From assembly GCA_963678705.1 (NCBI GenBank), contig OY783219.1, positions 4,402,001 to 4,466,000 of the forward strand: a DNA stretch of 64,000 nucleotides, in the 5' to 3' direction. Shown in pieces: positions 25,101 to 34,136 of this stretch. This DNA is from Panorpa germanica (Eukaryota > Arthropoda > Insecta > Mecoptera > Panorpidae). Below the pieces are notes generated by a model, which was not told the origin of the DNA, did no database searches, and was given only the letters and a program-made list of their open reading frames with translations. Both the position numbers and the translations under genes were made by a program. Every line of letters begins with the position of its first letter. Position 1 is the first letter of the stretch.

Positions 25101-25142
25101 GATTCAAAATCAAAATCTTGTGAAAATCTCCACGTATTGTAA
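4171..25142 (+). CDS. Rgk: RGK-family (Rad/Gem/Kir) small GTPase, 5' partial
   Basis: Five exons are in view: 4171-4355, 18575-18666, 18734-18926, 24338-24473 and 24902-25142. Phases agree throughout and give 281 residues to a TAA. The first carries the P-loop GAGAVGKSS after PPYRVLML. The second encodes DDDSGEKSVSVLLAGEE then VDIPSSEM, where ordinary Ras proteins have DxxG; a divergent G3 is typical of RGK proteins. The third has the G4 motif NKADL. The last is basic and Ser/Pro-rich and ends SKSCENLHVL, matching the conserved C-terminal Cys-containing RGK motif; there is no CAAX box. Family knowledge: RGK proteins inhibit voltage-gated calcium channels and bind calmodulin and 14-3-3 through the C-terminal extension. 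Exon 2 uses an AAG acceptor. Missing: the N-terminal extension, upstream of the window. Confidence 0.93.
5618..5765. repeat. TA-flanked interspersed repeat fragment ('ctagctgaccc')
   Basis: Starts after a (TA)n run with TACTAGCTGACCCAACAG, a terminus style common in insect interspersed repeats. It shares CAATTTTTCGTCACTATTAG and 'cttgattcacaattt' with fragments at about 13970-14025 and 27097-27210, so it is a dispersed family. No coding potential. Class undetermined. Confidence 0.5.
6690..7600. repeat. Interspersed repeat interrupted by a nested MITE
   Basis: The two flanks (about 6690-6860 and 7395-7600) correspond to consecutive halves of the copies at 21975-22265 and 26015-26375. Shared marks are 'aatactccttgcg', 'gattttgactgtt', 'atggtaatttccttacgatt', then 'gaaaattacagcaag' and 'gtattcgtt'. 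Here the halves are separated by about 500 bp that includes the MITE at 6905-7292. That order implies the MITE inserted after this repeat was in place. Confidence 0.6.
6905..7292. mobile_element. TTAA-bounded MITE, copy with degraded left end
   Basis: The right half (about 7010-7292) is nearly identical to 24531-24854, including GACAAACCCTTAGAAATG, 'gttccaactcattaaaag' and the terminal 'aagtatcgtttcac' then TTAA. A decayed left terminal repeat is visible at about 6912-6950 (TACTTGGCCATTATTTC, GCGAAATATAGA), recognisable against the intact TIR at 20653-21077. Part of the right TIR (the CGCCATCTATATTTCG section) is missing. Confidence 0.6.
7972..8295 (+). repeat. SINE-like or retroposon-like repeat with TA-rich tail
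   Basis: Begins ACTAGCTGTCCCGGCCACGC, includes the 'aaaatcggttaagtagttta' segment and ends in TATATATATTAAGATATATA. This layout (ACTAGCTG-CCCG head, CGGTT..GTAG..TTTAGGAG box, TA-rich 3' tail) is widespread among insect interspersed repeats. I see no RNA polymerase III A or B box, so tRNA origin is not supported. Non-coding. Confidence 0.5.
8854..9478. mobile_element. MITE-like element (TGGGYTTGTGTCC family), copy A
   Basis: About 625 bp, flanked by TTAA on the left and TTGC on the right. The left terminus CGAGCTTGTGTCC pairs with the right terminus GGGCACAAACCCA. It matches copy B (22481-23082) over nearly its whole length, with the same orientation. No open frame has recognisable similarity, so a non-autonomous DNA transposon is the simplest reading. 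The flanking TTAA/TTNN could be a decayed TTAA target duplication, but two copies are too few to settle this. Confidence 0.7.
10556..11050 (-). mobile_element. LINE (non-LTR retrotransposon) 3' fragment
   Basis: Read on the minus strand, two overlapping frames resemble the C-terminal end of a LINE ORF2. The first has WQDKWDNSDKGKEFY and ILRRKPWF (about 10925-11045). The second has TSRLRMNHTG, then CECG, DPADPDHILWQC, the Cys-Cys-His-Cys pattern that follows the RNase H region in Jockey, I and R1-like elements. The frames meet near 10920-10945 with a shift, so the copy is dead. The 5' part (endonuclease, reverse transcriptase) is absent, as expected of a 5'-truncated insertion. A short A-run on the minus strand near 10560-10570 marks the 3' end. 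A second fragment lies at 27305-27470. Confidence 0.8.
12841..12975. repeat. Diverged partial copy of the 'gagagttcggcggcgact' MITE
   Basis: Contains AAATTACGAGAGTTCGGCTG followed by 'attcatacttaaaa' and a diverged interior ('tttataatgtatttaggaacgaat'). It lies directly upstream of a fuller copy at 12981-13180 in the same orientation, so the locus holds two head-to-tail family members. Confidence 0.55.
12981..13180 (+). mobile_element. 200 bp MITE with about 30 bp TIRs, copy A
   Basis: The left end CGAGAGTTCGGCGGCGACTC pairs with the reverse complement of the right end, CGATAGTTCGGCGGTGATTT; both continue into ATACTTAAAA. The interior is AT-rich and non-coding. A reverse-oriented copy at 21763-21967 aligns over the full length with few differences. 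Confidence 0.75.
15640..16210 (-). repeat. Interspersed repeat ending in ACTCTAGT, copy 1
   Basis: Shares with 28018-28665 and 40243-40875 the strings TTCTTATATGTTTGGTA, GAAAATTTCCTATTTCGTAG, 'ttttggcgtcccc', GATAGAAAGGTGAAATT and the terminal 'gggtaaactctagt'. The minus-strand reading starts ACTAGAGTTTACCCCCG, a head common to insect interspersed repeats, so the minus strand is taken as element orientation. No long frame or TIR. The CTAG|T boundary would suit a Helitron 3' end, but I see no clear subterminal hairpin, so the class stays open. Confidence 0.6.
20653..21077. mobile_element. Long-arm inverted-repeat MITE bounded by TTAA
   Basis: The left arm (20653 to about 20825) and right arm (about 20905-21077) are near-perfect reverse complements for about 170 bases: TTAAGGCGAAACGATACTTG on the left against TTAAGGTGAAACGATACTTG from the right, continuing through CTCGCGAAATATAGATGGCG, CAGCAGGTTA and TAAACGCGAATCAAAATCTA. 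A short spacer holds 'gttggaaccgcaaaaata'. TTAA at both ends could be a piggyBac-type target duplication. Right-half relatives occur at 6905-7292 and 24531-24854. The transcript would fold into a long hairpin. Confidence 0.8.
21763..21967 (-). mobile_element. 200 bp MITE with about 30 bp TIRs, copy B (inverted)
   Basis: The reverse complement of this segment aligns along its whole length with 12981-13180: same terminal GAGAGTTCGG.GGCGACTCAT, same interior 'aacaagttgtggggtataaa', same 'attcattatcgtatta'. It lies in the intron after RGK exon 3, while copy A lies in the intron before exon 2. Confidence 0.75.
21975..22265. repeat. Interspersed repeat, copy related to 6690-7600 and 26015-26375
   Basis: Shares 'gtttcaatactccttgcg', 'attttgactgtt', 'accgacaccgacctatg', 'atggtaatttccttacgatt' and 'gagaatatgacaaatattg' with the other copies. 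Here the two halves are continuous, which is what reveals the nested insertion in the 6.7-7.6 kb copy. Non-coding; class unknown. Confidence 0.6.
22481..23082. mobile_element. MITE-like element (TGGGYTTGTGTCC family), copy B
   Basis: About 602 bp. The left terminus TGGGCTTGTGTCCT is the near-perfect reverse complement of the right terminus AGGACACAAACCCA. Flanks are TTAA (left) and TTAG (right). Best-preserved ends of the three copies. The interior is AT-rich and non-coding. Confidence 0.75.
23330..23349. repeat. (CAC)n microsatellite
   Basis: About six CAC units (ACACCACCACCACCACCACC) in otherwise AT-rich intron sequence. Confidence 0.85.
24531..24854. mobile_element. TTAA-ended MITE, right-half copy
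   Basis: Near-identical to 7010-7292 and carries the intact right terminus (CGCCATCTATATTTCGCG, ATGGCCAAGTATCGTTTCAC, then TTAA) seen at 20653-21077. The left TIR is absent; a small local hairpin around TTGTCATAAATT and TTTATGACAA sits at the left boundary. It ends about 50 bp before the acceptor of the last RGK exon, so it takes up most of that intron. Confidence 0.65.
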
Positions 25143-25470
25143 TCATCTTTTTTTAATAATATTTTTACGGGATGGCAGTGGTGCTGGTTTGTGGTGGTGG
25201 CGGTGATTATCGTTAATTTTTATATATGTTGTTTATAAGAAAATAGTATTAGCATTGATTTGTGGTAGAAATCGTTATATGTATTTTTAAAGATATATTT
25301 TAACAATTTTTGTATTGTAAAATTTTGCGAAATTTCTATCCCGAAAAACGGGGAACTAAGGAAATGATTTATAAGCTAGAAATACGAGTATGTTGTAGGT
25401 TTAGTTTTTTATATTGTGTATTTACTAATATGAAGTTTTATATTTAAAAATATTATTATTTTATTCTGAT

Positions 25471-25539
25471 GGACCGTTCACACTGCTAAAGCATTTGTAT
25501 ACTGTTGTTGAGAAATGTTTAAGCAGTGTAGACGTGTCC
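25471..25539. mobile_element. Very small TIR element (69 bp)
   Basis: The left end GGACCGTTCACACTGCTAAA pairs with the reverse complement of the right end, GGACACGTCTACACTGCTTA. The spacer is about 20 bases. Size and structure fit a tiny MITE or fold-back element in the RGK 3' UTR region. Confidence 0.55.
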
Positions 25540-25595
25540 TATTTAATCGGATCCTGAAATGCATACCGACACATCTTAAGGCTATTTTCTTTTAA

Positions 25596-25653
25596 GGGTA
25601 AGCATCCATCTGCATTTCTGTATCGAATTTATACTCAGCTGTGGACGCTTACC
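25596..25653. mobile_element. Very small TIR element (58 bp)
   Basis: The left end TTAAGGGTAAGCATCCA pairs with the reverse complement of the right end, TTAAGGTAAGCGTCCA. The spacer is about 25 bases. It lies 57 bp beyond the 69 bp element, so the two may form a composite. Confidence 0.5.
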
Positions 25654-26014
25654 TTAACATTGCATTCTAATATTGGTTCTTGAGGTGGTGGGTAGATAAT
25701 TTTCATACAATGCCGTTCTTACACCCCTTAAACGTCTCTAATTAATAACCCTTAATTATTAATAGTAGAAGAATCTTCTAAGATTGTTAGTTTCGTATCT
25801 TAGCGTAATTATCTTTATGTGTCTGTGTTATTCAATAAGACTGTTATTCTTAAGTTTGTTAATTATACATTATTAGTTTTTTATTTATTAAAATTATTAT
25901 TTATTATTGTTTTTTAAATATTATTTTTATTTCATTTTCCTATTTACTATTCCTTTATTTTCTTATTGGTTTTAGCTCAAGAAAATCACTTTTCTTACGT
26001 TTTTCGCATTGTTT

Positions 26015-26375
26015 TTACTTTGTTAAAATTTGTATTTTTAACATACGAACCCTACACCGATACCGACCTATGTTGTGATATAACAATGGTAATTTTCTTA
26101 CGATTGTTTTTGAAAACTTAGCATCCTTAATTGAGAATATGACAAATATTGTCCTGTAAGAAAATTACAGCAAGCGGTATTCGTTTCTTCATAAAAATAA
26201 TTTTAAAGTGAGCCACTTTCTATAATTTTCAACCGTTCTAGAAGATCAAGACTTGGCAACATCGCAATACGCGGGAAGTTTAAAGCACCGTAAAAGACAG
26301 CAAAGTAAACAAGCCGCGTTTTAGTCAGTATAAGAATGCAACGTTGCCAGATCTAAAAAACGACGCCGTAAGTAG
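26015..26375. repeat. Interspersed repeat, third copy of the 21975 family
   Basis: Shares 'tttttaacatacgaaccctacaccgat', 'tgttgtgatataacaatggt' and 'ttgagaatatgacaaatatt' with the other copies. It continues into 'acgcgggaagttta' and 'agtataagaatgcaacgttg', matching the second half preserved at 7395-7600. Non-coding. Confidence 0.6.
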
Positions 26376-27304
26376 TTATTTTTTTATTAGTGCTCTTTGT
26401 AAACGTGTTTAAAAAGTCGGAGTCACGACCCAGTAAACAATTTGGTGAAGTGTCCTGTTTTGTGACGTTTCTATCACTATTGCACTTCAATTATATTTCG
26501 CATCAACTTTATCTGAATTTGTATATAATAGACATTTCATATGAACGAACTGTGATGAAATGAACTCTTTCATGACAATAGGACAATCATACGCATCTTC
26601 AATATGATGTTAAAGTGACTCCAAAATGTTTACTGGGTCGAATTCCGTTCCAGTGTGAGAGCAGCTTACTCACAAATATTGTTAAATCAATTTATTAGAC
26701 CATTAGTCCCGCTGTTTTAATCGCACATTAAACGCCAATTAATTAATCCGTCTGTCACAGCAATCAGCACTAATTCCTCTGTTAGCTAAATGAACCACAT
26801 CAACCTGATTTTGATTTTACCATCAATACATTTGATGGGGCGGGAGAGATTTAGGTAAGGGGAGAGAGGTATAGCTTTATAACGAGCTTTTGTGATATTG
26901 CTAACAAAATTAAATTTATTTTATGTATAATTTTCATTTATTGAACACAAGCCCTCACATCAAGGGGTTGTGAAGCAGTGGGGGAGGGTACTTGTTCATT
27001 AATGTGTTTGATATAAACGCGCTGATAAGAAACGTATAAATAATATACAAAATACGTAGAGGAATATACCCAATATTTTATGTAAAATTAAATTTTCAAA
27101 TATTAATTTTTCGTCACTATTAACTTGATTCAAAATTTCACAATCTGCTGTCAAACAACATTTGCGCACATAGGTTTTTTCGCAATATTTCCAATTTTCC
27201 GGGCAAATTTTCAAATTTTTCTTTCCCTAAAAACTTATTCAGTTTATTACGAACATTTACAGAAAAAATTAAAATGAAAGAACAGTTTTTAATTTTTATT
27301 TTTA

Positions 27305-27470
27305 ATATATAGTTTCTCGGGCTTCCTAGGCACGTCGCCTTTTATCGCCCCTAATAATGTTCTGCTTTAACTTTAATTTTACTTTAACTAAACTTTGTAT
27401 CCCGACAATAAGAATGATCTGTTCATAGCCACTGCTGTTATAAATTTCGGTTTCTCAATCAAAAAAGCGT
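27305..27470 (-). mobile_element. LINE 3' end fragment
   Basis: Matches 10560-10710 (TCTCGGGCTTCCTAGGCACG, GCCTTTTATCGCCCCTAATA, 'ataagaatgatctgttcat', 'ataaatttcggtttctcaat'), the end of the ORF plus 3' UTR of the same LINE family on the minus strand. Only about 165 bp remain; an extreme 5' truncation. Confidence 0.7.
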
Positions 27471-28017
27471 AGCGTTTAATTTTTATTTATAAAGAAGTTA
27501 GAAAAAGAGTAGGTTTCGTTTTGAGTAGAATATTACATCAGTGTTACATAACATGCACTTTCTCGCTACAATATAATTTTATAACGATATAAAACCTAAA
27601 TTGGGTACAGGAATCAATTACGTTCGAAGTTCAAACAATGGACCGGCCGGGCCGCAGTTTTATGTTGTCATTTTAATTATATTTCAATAAATCAAATCAA
27701 ATGTGTTGAACGTATGGGTGATAAGTGGGGGGTAGAGGGAGGGGTTGTACTAGGGGGTAAGTGAGTGAGAGCGATGGGGAAGGGGTTGATGTGAATACAA
27801 TATATGCAATTTAATATTCATAATATATTCCGGCGCGCAAAGGGTATGTGTTTGTGACAGATTTTGATTACTAAAATTAAATTTGCATCGCAAAGCTTTT
27901 ACACATTCAAAGGTAACTTCAATAAACAGCTACTGAAGTACTTAGTAGTTGGTACGGCTGATAAATCTATAGCCTAGCCTGCCTTATTTCCCAACTGTCT
28001 TTATTTTTCGAATCATC

Positions 28018-28665
28018 CTATAATGTTCCAACTGTATGTTTATATTCTTTCATTCTTATATGTTTGGTAGTAAATTTTGTATGATAGCTGGAAAACGGCT
28101 TAAGGGAAGTTTTTGAAAATTTCCTATTTCGTAGAGAAAAAAATTCTAAGATTTTTGGCGTCCCCGGATTTTTCCCTGAACTTCCTGGAAACCCGTAATT
28201 TTGGAAAAACAAGAAAAAAAAGTGGGTTCTTTTTTGCTGTATAACTTTGTATTCGTAAAAGATAGAAAGGTGAAATTTTGCGTGTGTATTACGCTATTGA
28301 ATGCGAATATATTTCAAAACATAGAAATTCAAAATTTAATAAAAGGGGCCCGATAGGAAACTTTGAAGAAAGCTCAAATTTTGGGGGCACGGGGTCGGTT
28401 TTTAGCGAAATTGCACTAGAAAGTTGAAATTTTTTATGTAGGCTAACCTAATTTACAAATTGAAGAAACGAAATCCCAAATTATGAAAAAAGTTTTTCAA
28501 AAATATTTTGTTAAAAAAATATATTTTTTTAGTCAATTGATATGAAAAATTATTTGTTTTTATTTATAAAATTTATACAGAAGGAGTTAAATATAAAATT
28601 TGAAATGATATTCAATTCACATACAAAAGACAGTCGTCGCTTGCAACGGGGGTAAACTCTAGTAT
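28018..28665 (-). repeat. Interspersed repeat ending in ACTCTAGT, copy 2 (best preserved)
   Basis: The fullest copy: runs from 'tgttccaactgtatg' to GCAACGGGGGTAAACTCTAG. It shares the whole middle with copies at 15640-16210 and 40243-40875, in the same orientation. A 64-codon minus-strand frame (28018-28212) is probably incidental. No TIR and no tail of A. Confidence 0.65.
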
Positions 28666-31039
28666 GTTTTATAAAGGACCAGCTAAGTTTTGCGACTTTA
28701 TAAAAGATTTGTCCATAACTACTGCCTCTGTCTTTACTAGTCTCGACTAGCCAGCGAATGTGCTGACGTGTTGCTGCTTTGTGATGTGGTGGGGGAAGAC
28801 CAGTGACTCGCTTGTGAGCTACTAGACCCAGTTACTCTGGGTCCAGTAGCTCAGTATAAAACTGTAATACACCTAAATGTTTAACACAGTTAAAGAAAAC
28901 ATCGCGAAACTCACGAAGATATTGATTGACTCCATGTACTTACTTGACCGATGGAAAATAAACTTCAGTTACTGTTTATGACAGATTTGAATTATTGAAT
29001 GTTAAACATTTTATGTAATGTAAGTTCAGCTGAACGTGTCAGCCTGGAGCTGCGTAGTCAAACTCATAGTTTTATAGTTCATAGTTCATGAAACACTTCG
29101 CTTTGTTCAAATTTTAATTAGTAATTTACTCGGCTAATCACACGCTCCAGTAATCACTGCTGCATACAATTTGTTGAAAACTTGTTATTTATTTATCGCT
29201 TGTTTCCTGGAGAACAACAGGCGTTGCCCGGGTCTACAAACTATATGCATAGATTTATAAAAGATAACCCGGTGAATACAGTTAGGTCTGTCGCACACTG
29301 CAAGCGACAAAGCCGTCCGAATATAGGCGTTACATAGCTCTTATACTGGGACCAAACGAATACACTGGAAGAGAATGCAATATCATCTTTCATAACAGTG
29401 GTGTATCGATAAAAATTAAAGTAAAAGTTTGCTCTTATGATGAATTATGTTAGTACAAAACAACTCCAATATCACTCCACCCTACAGTACACAAGTTTGA
29501 CTTGGCGTACTGCCGTATCGGTACGTGGTTTGTATGTATTGTGACACAACACATGCAAAAAACACAGGAGTCGGCTTGCTTTTAGAGTTCTAGACGCTCA
29601 ACCAAGCCGTCGATTTTTCGTCGCTTAAATACGCTTGCAGTGGGCGAAAGGTGTGCAACATGAGCGATCATTTTATCTTAATAGAGAAACGCAATCGTAT
29701 CTTTGTACCCCCCCCCCCCCAACTAACCCCTCCCTCTCTCGCCACCCATGTAACATCTGTGCTAACTCAAAAAATTTCTTATAAATAAATAAATACACAA
29801 AATAAAATATAAATTTGCAATATATTTGTAATTTTATCAAAAATTTTACAAAATACGTTGTTTAAATTGCCGTTGGATGTTTAATATTAAAATTTAAAAA
29901 TTGGGTCCACTTAAGAATTATTCTTATAGCAATTTTAGGTTAGGATTTTTGACATTTTATTTTTTCAAAACTACATTTATATGTATAGAATTTAGATAAG
30001 AATTATTAACAAGTGTATAAACAGATGTATAGGTTTTGGATTCGTCATCACAGAATTTACCATAGTGGTTTGTTCGAATCCAGGGCCGGTTAAGTAAACG
30101 TTGAAATCTTTTAAAGCACATTTTAAAAATAATTGTCAAATAATAATATGTAACTAGGTGTATATACATATTTAGATATAAAATATTTAAATTTTTTGAA
30201 TTTTTAAATGTTAGTGATACTAATTAATAAATAATTAATGTTTTGTAATTATAAATATATCGGGAAATGTTAAAACTAAAGAAAGGTATGTATAAAGCAT
30301 TTGTATTCGTTTTAAAATTGCGCCCTAACTTTCGGAATATTTACTTGGAAAAATAGCGCCAAAAAACGATTTCATACCCAATACCTTTCTTTTTAACTAA
30401 ATTAATATTATATTATAAATATAATCCTATTTCCAGAGCCGGATTCAGATTTTTTAAGCTTCAAGTCCCGTTACAAAAAAATTATATTAATTTTTACAAT
30501 TATGATTTCTTGAAATGTCTTAATCCGGCCCTGCGTAGTTTTAATAATAATTCAAAAAATGTCCGCCATTTATCAAATATATTTAATATTTAAAAAATTA
30601 TTTATAAAAAAAACCACGAATAAAAATACTCCAATAGTAGATTTTAATGAATGCACATAAAAATTTAAATGACCAATAATTATGGCAGGTTAATACGGCC
30701 TTTTATAAAACAATTCTGATTTAATGTATATTGTGTAACATGGCCTTTTAGTAGTACAACATGGACTGTTCAACGGTCAGTTATATTATTTACATTAAAT
30801 TTTTGAATTAAATATTATACACCAACCTTTGTTTCTACATTAATTGTGCCTTACTTTCGTAAGGTTGGTATACAAAATTTAAGCAAAATTTCAGATTATA
30901 AATTATAGATTTAACAAAATTTTCACGCAGTTTAAAATTTATAATGTGAATCATTTTTGCTTTATACATTTTTTTCTTTAATTTCCTACACTTGCTTCTT
31001 TTCATATTTTCGTTTTGTTTTTGTGCTCAAAATTGTCTT

Positions 31040-32030
31040 GCAGTGCAAGGTTCGCACTTGATTGCTTCCACAAGCTAATTTCAAGGTTCACTTTCCATTT
31101 CTTGTATAAAAATTCTACTTGCTAGCTTGCCACAAGCTATTTTCAAGGTTTATTAACGATAAAAAATGCACTAGTTTTCGTTTTGTGTTTAGTGGAACTG
31201 TTAATTTCTCTCGCCAATGACCAAATCTCGCACACGCACATTTACGCAGCAGTTAAAAAGATAATCATTCAAATCTACACGCATTTTTTACATAGTTTAC
31301 TAATTGTTTTGCTTGATTTTAAATTAATTTTCTTAAAAGAATAAGCTATTACACTATGATGTAAAAATCGCATGTTTTTCGTACCTTTTTCATAAAAAGA
31401 AAGACCAGTGATTTAAGGATGTTCCAGCGTGGTATAGTATAGTCTGAACAGAAATTGAAATTTAAAATAAAATGATATTTTATTTTATTTTCTTTACTCT
31501 TCTAGAACATTTTTTGTGAATAATAGAAAATAGTGGGCGAACACGCTTCAACGCTGGGATTACCTTAAGAAACCTCTCACCCCCCTTCCCTTCGTTAGTA
31601 TTTTTTTAGCTGCTGCTTCCAATAAACATAATTAGACTAAATGTACTGCACCATGCAATTGTATGTGTTTCATGTTTTAGTTAAAATCACAAATTACAAA
31701 TTGTTCGGAAATTTCGGGTAAAATCAATAACTAGCCAACTGTATCAAAACACACACCAACAAAGAATATTGTAAAACTTACAACTTGAATAAAGATTGTT
31801 TCTTTTGTTTTACGGTGAAACGCTGCCGTAAGTTGCTGCAGTAAAGCACCATACCCACCAACTGTTTTAGTTTTTATTTTAAATATTGTTCCAGGTAAAA
31901 AATTATCTTGCAACGCAAGGTGCACAAATCGTAGCTTACAACTAGCTAATTCCAAGCTTCATTTTCTAATGTTCATATAAAAAATTAAAGGTGCACCCAT
32001 GCTAGCTCGTAACAAGCTAATTAAAATATT
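31040..32030. repeat. Diverged dispersed 'cacaagctaattTcaagg' repeats
   Basis: Related blocks recur near 31045-31095 (GTCTTGCAGTGCAAGGTTCG, 'acaagctaatttcaaggttc'), 31115-31155 (CTTGCTAGCTTGCCACAAGC, 'tattttcaaggtt') and 31905-32020 (ATCTTGCAACGCAAGGTGCA, 'aactagctaattccaagctt', 'gctagctcgtaacaagctaa'). Each has a small inverted repeat TTGCNNNGCAAGG followed by an AAGCTAAT box. They look like degraded members of one tandem or dispersed family. Confidence 0.4.
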
Positions 32031-32670
32031 ACATTTTCGTGCGTCAATAATATACTTTATTTTCTTTATTCTAATACAAATAAAACTGAAACTGTAAGTG
32101 GGAATGATACTTTATATTCGTATAGTTTTTTTTCTATTAATTTGTGCATTACTTTCTTTTAACATCAAAATTTTTAAATGAAACGGATGTCTAACTTTTC
32201 TGACGCCGTTTTTACATTAGACGGTTTTATCAGCAACTTAACTTCATTGAAGATAGTACCGTCTAATCAGAACTACAGAATTAGAAACATAAATTCTAAA
32301 ATATATGCAGCAATATCCTACTATATTTTTATAATACTTTTGCAACTTCTTTCTGGTTTAACATAAGAAGGAGGGAGAGTTGACCCCAAAAAGTATTATA
32401 AAAATTGTAAAATCTTAGAAAAATGTAATTTGTACTGTAATTAATGTTCTATATTAATTAATGTATATGCCATGCACAACTCGGAATTTAAAAAATAAGT
32501 AATTATTAATTAATCATAAAAAGAAATTTTTTACTTGTCGAAAACTTTCGGAAAGGTAATTTTTTAATTTCATGAATTTCTTGACTCACAAATAATTAGT
32601 TTTTCTTTTATTCTCGGTGCTTCCCGAAAGTTATTTAAAAATATGTTAAAACTATCTCACCTTCGGATAA

Positions 32671-32814
32671 AGGTGCTCCCACACTAGAATGGATTAACAC
32701 AGTGGTGTATTGATAAACATTAAAGTAGAAGCTTATTCTCAAGATAAAGTGTGCTAATTTGAAACAACTTCAATACACCCCATGACAATAGTCTATTCCA
32801 GTGTGAAAGCAATC
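32671..32814. mobile_element. About 145 bp TIR element with 'cagtggtgta' core
   Basis: The left end GGTGCTCCCACACTAGAATG is imperfectly complementary to the right end 'tattccagtgtgaaagcaatc'. The core 'acagtggtgtattgataaacattaaagtagaag' recurs near 29396-29440 and, inverted, near 35420-35450 and 38120-38165, so this is a small dispersed family. Confidence 0.5.
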
Positions 32815-33425
32815 TAAATTTTTATAATGTACTACATTTTGAAAATCATTATTTTAGTGATCGATCAATGGTATTTAATCTAATCTATTCTATTACAATG
32901 TAACCACTATGCTAGTTATGTATAAGATCGATTTTTCAATATCTATTAATAATTAGATGTTATAATATATTGGTGATGCCATATCATTTAGTTATACTCG
33001 TACATACCTATTTGTGTTAGTTCATTATTGATTCTATATTGAAAATATTTTAATATGATAAATATGTTTAAAATTAGCATGAATATTTATTAAATAAGTT
33101 TAAAAAACTCTTTTATAAAACATCTTTTTGTTCGTTATTATTTATTATTATGAATTGCAACATATAACACGTGTAACATTCTTCCATATTCAGTGGAAAC
33201 CAACCAGGTGATTTAACATTGCACCATTTTAATTGATTAATATTGTTTTCTGTATTTTGGCATTGAATACTTAATGATTATGAGTATTAGGCTTTTACAA
33301 GTTGCATGTTGGTCAGGCTTTAAAACTAAGATTATTTTGTATTATTTGAGATGAAGGAAGTTATACTCTTATTTAAATTGATCACAATGAAAATGTACTA
33401 AAATTTCTTTTGCATTTTTTTCAGG

Positions 33426-33473
33426 GAGTGGATGTGCACGAAGATGATCCCGGGGTGATAGAAGAAGTGTGAG
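33426..33473 (+). CDS. Possible orphan terminal exon
   Basis: A T-rich tract ending TTTTTTTCAG precedes GGAGTGGATGTGCACG. In the frame starting at the junction it reads GVDVHEDDPGVIEEV then TGA; read after a phase-2 junction, such as that of RGK exon 4, it gives REWMCTKMIPG then TGA. The acidic first reading looks more gene-like. Downstream sequence is AT-rich with AATAAAATTTATTTAATAAA near 33703-33722, suitable for polyadenylation. I cannot name a gene or find a partner exon with certainty. It may be an alternative 3' end of the upstream locus or chance. Confidence 0.3.
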
Positions 33474-33805
33474 GAATTCAAAGATACAGGCTATAGAAAG
33501 GAATAGAAAAACATCTCTACAAGGGCTATGGCATCAAATGATCAAGAGGCACTGGATTGGTTTTGTTGCTGAATATATAAGATAGTTTATAAATTTATAA
33601 ATAATATAAATGAAAATAAAAAATAGTAAATTAAATATAATAATAATAATATATTCAAATATAAATATATATGTATATTTATAATAAATTTATATCAAAT
33701 GTAATAAAATTTATTTAATAAAAGATAAGCTTTTGATACTTTATAAATGCCTGACTAACTAATTAATGATATTATAAAATAGTGCATAAAAAAATATTTA
33801 GTTCT

Positions 33806-34110
33806 ACTACAGCAATATAGATAGCACAAGCTACTTATCTAATATTTGAACCAACCATAGTTGATTCAGGTTTTATAATATAGATGGCCATAGCTGTTTA
33901 GCTGAGATCACAACCTTGCATTTCATTGATTCCGGTTTTATAATGTAGATGGTAGTGACTGTTTATCCAAGCTCCCAACCTTTTACCGTTTAGTTTCTCT
34001 TTTATAATTTAGATGACGCTGTATATCTATCCAATATCACAACCTTTTACTATTTAGTTCCTGTTTTATAATTTAGATGGTGATATTTGCCTTACTCAAG
34101 CTCACAATGA
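33806..34110. repeat. Minisatellite, about five units of 64-65 bp
   Basis: Units begin at about 33806, 33871, 33936, 34000 and 34064 with TTTTATAATNTAGATGG, followed by CTGTTTA or CTGTATA and then TCACAACCTT and TAGTT. Spacing is 65, 65, 64 and 64 bases. Units differ by several substitutions, so the array is old. It lies between the polyadenylation-like site and the hairpin element. Confidence 0.8.
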
Positions 34111-34136
34111 TAGCAATGGTGGGAGGTAATTATTTA

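Larger units (their letters stand above)
25143..33425. other. RGK 3' UTR and downstream non-coding region
   Basis: The first few hundred bases after the RGK stop are T-rich with GTGGTGGTGGCGG and probably form the 3' UTR. I found no clean AATAAA; an ATTAAA near 25888 is one candidate. Beyond it are repeats (small TIR elements near 25.5 kb, copies at 26015, 27305, 28018, 32671), G or C blocks (26838-26868, 26964-26990, 27724-27790, 29708-29720, 31579-31590) and AT-rich DNA. No convincing coding exon was seen before 33426. Confidence 0.6.

Noticed and set aside
33806-34110. CRISPR-like array because of regular 64-65 bp spacing
   Set aside because: The whole unit is repeated with scattered substitutions, with no conserved repeat alternating with unique spacers; a minisatellite in nuclear DNA.
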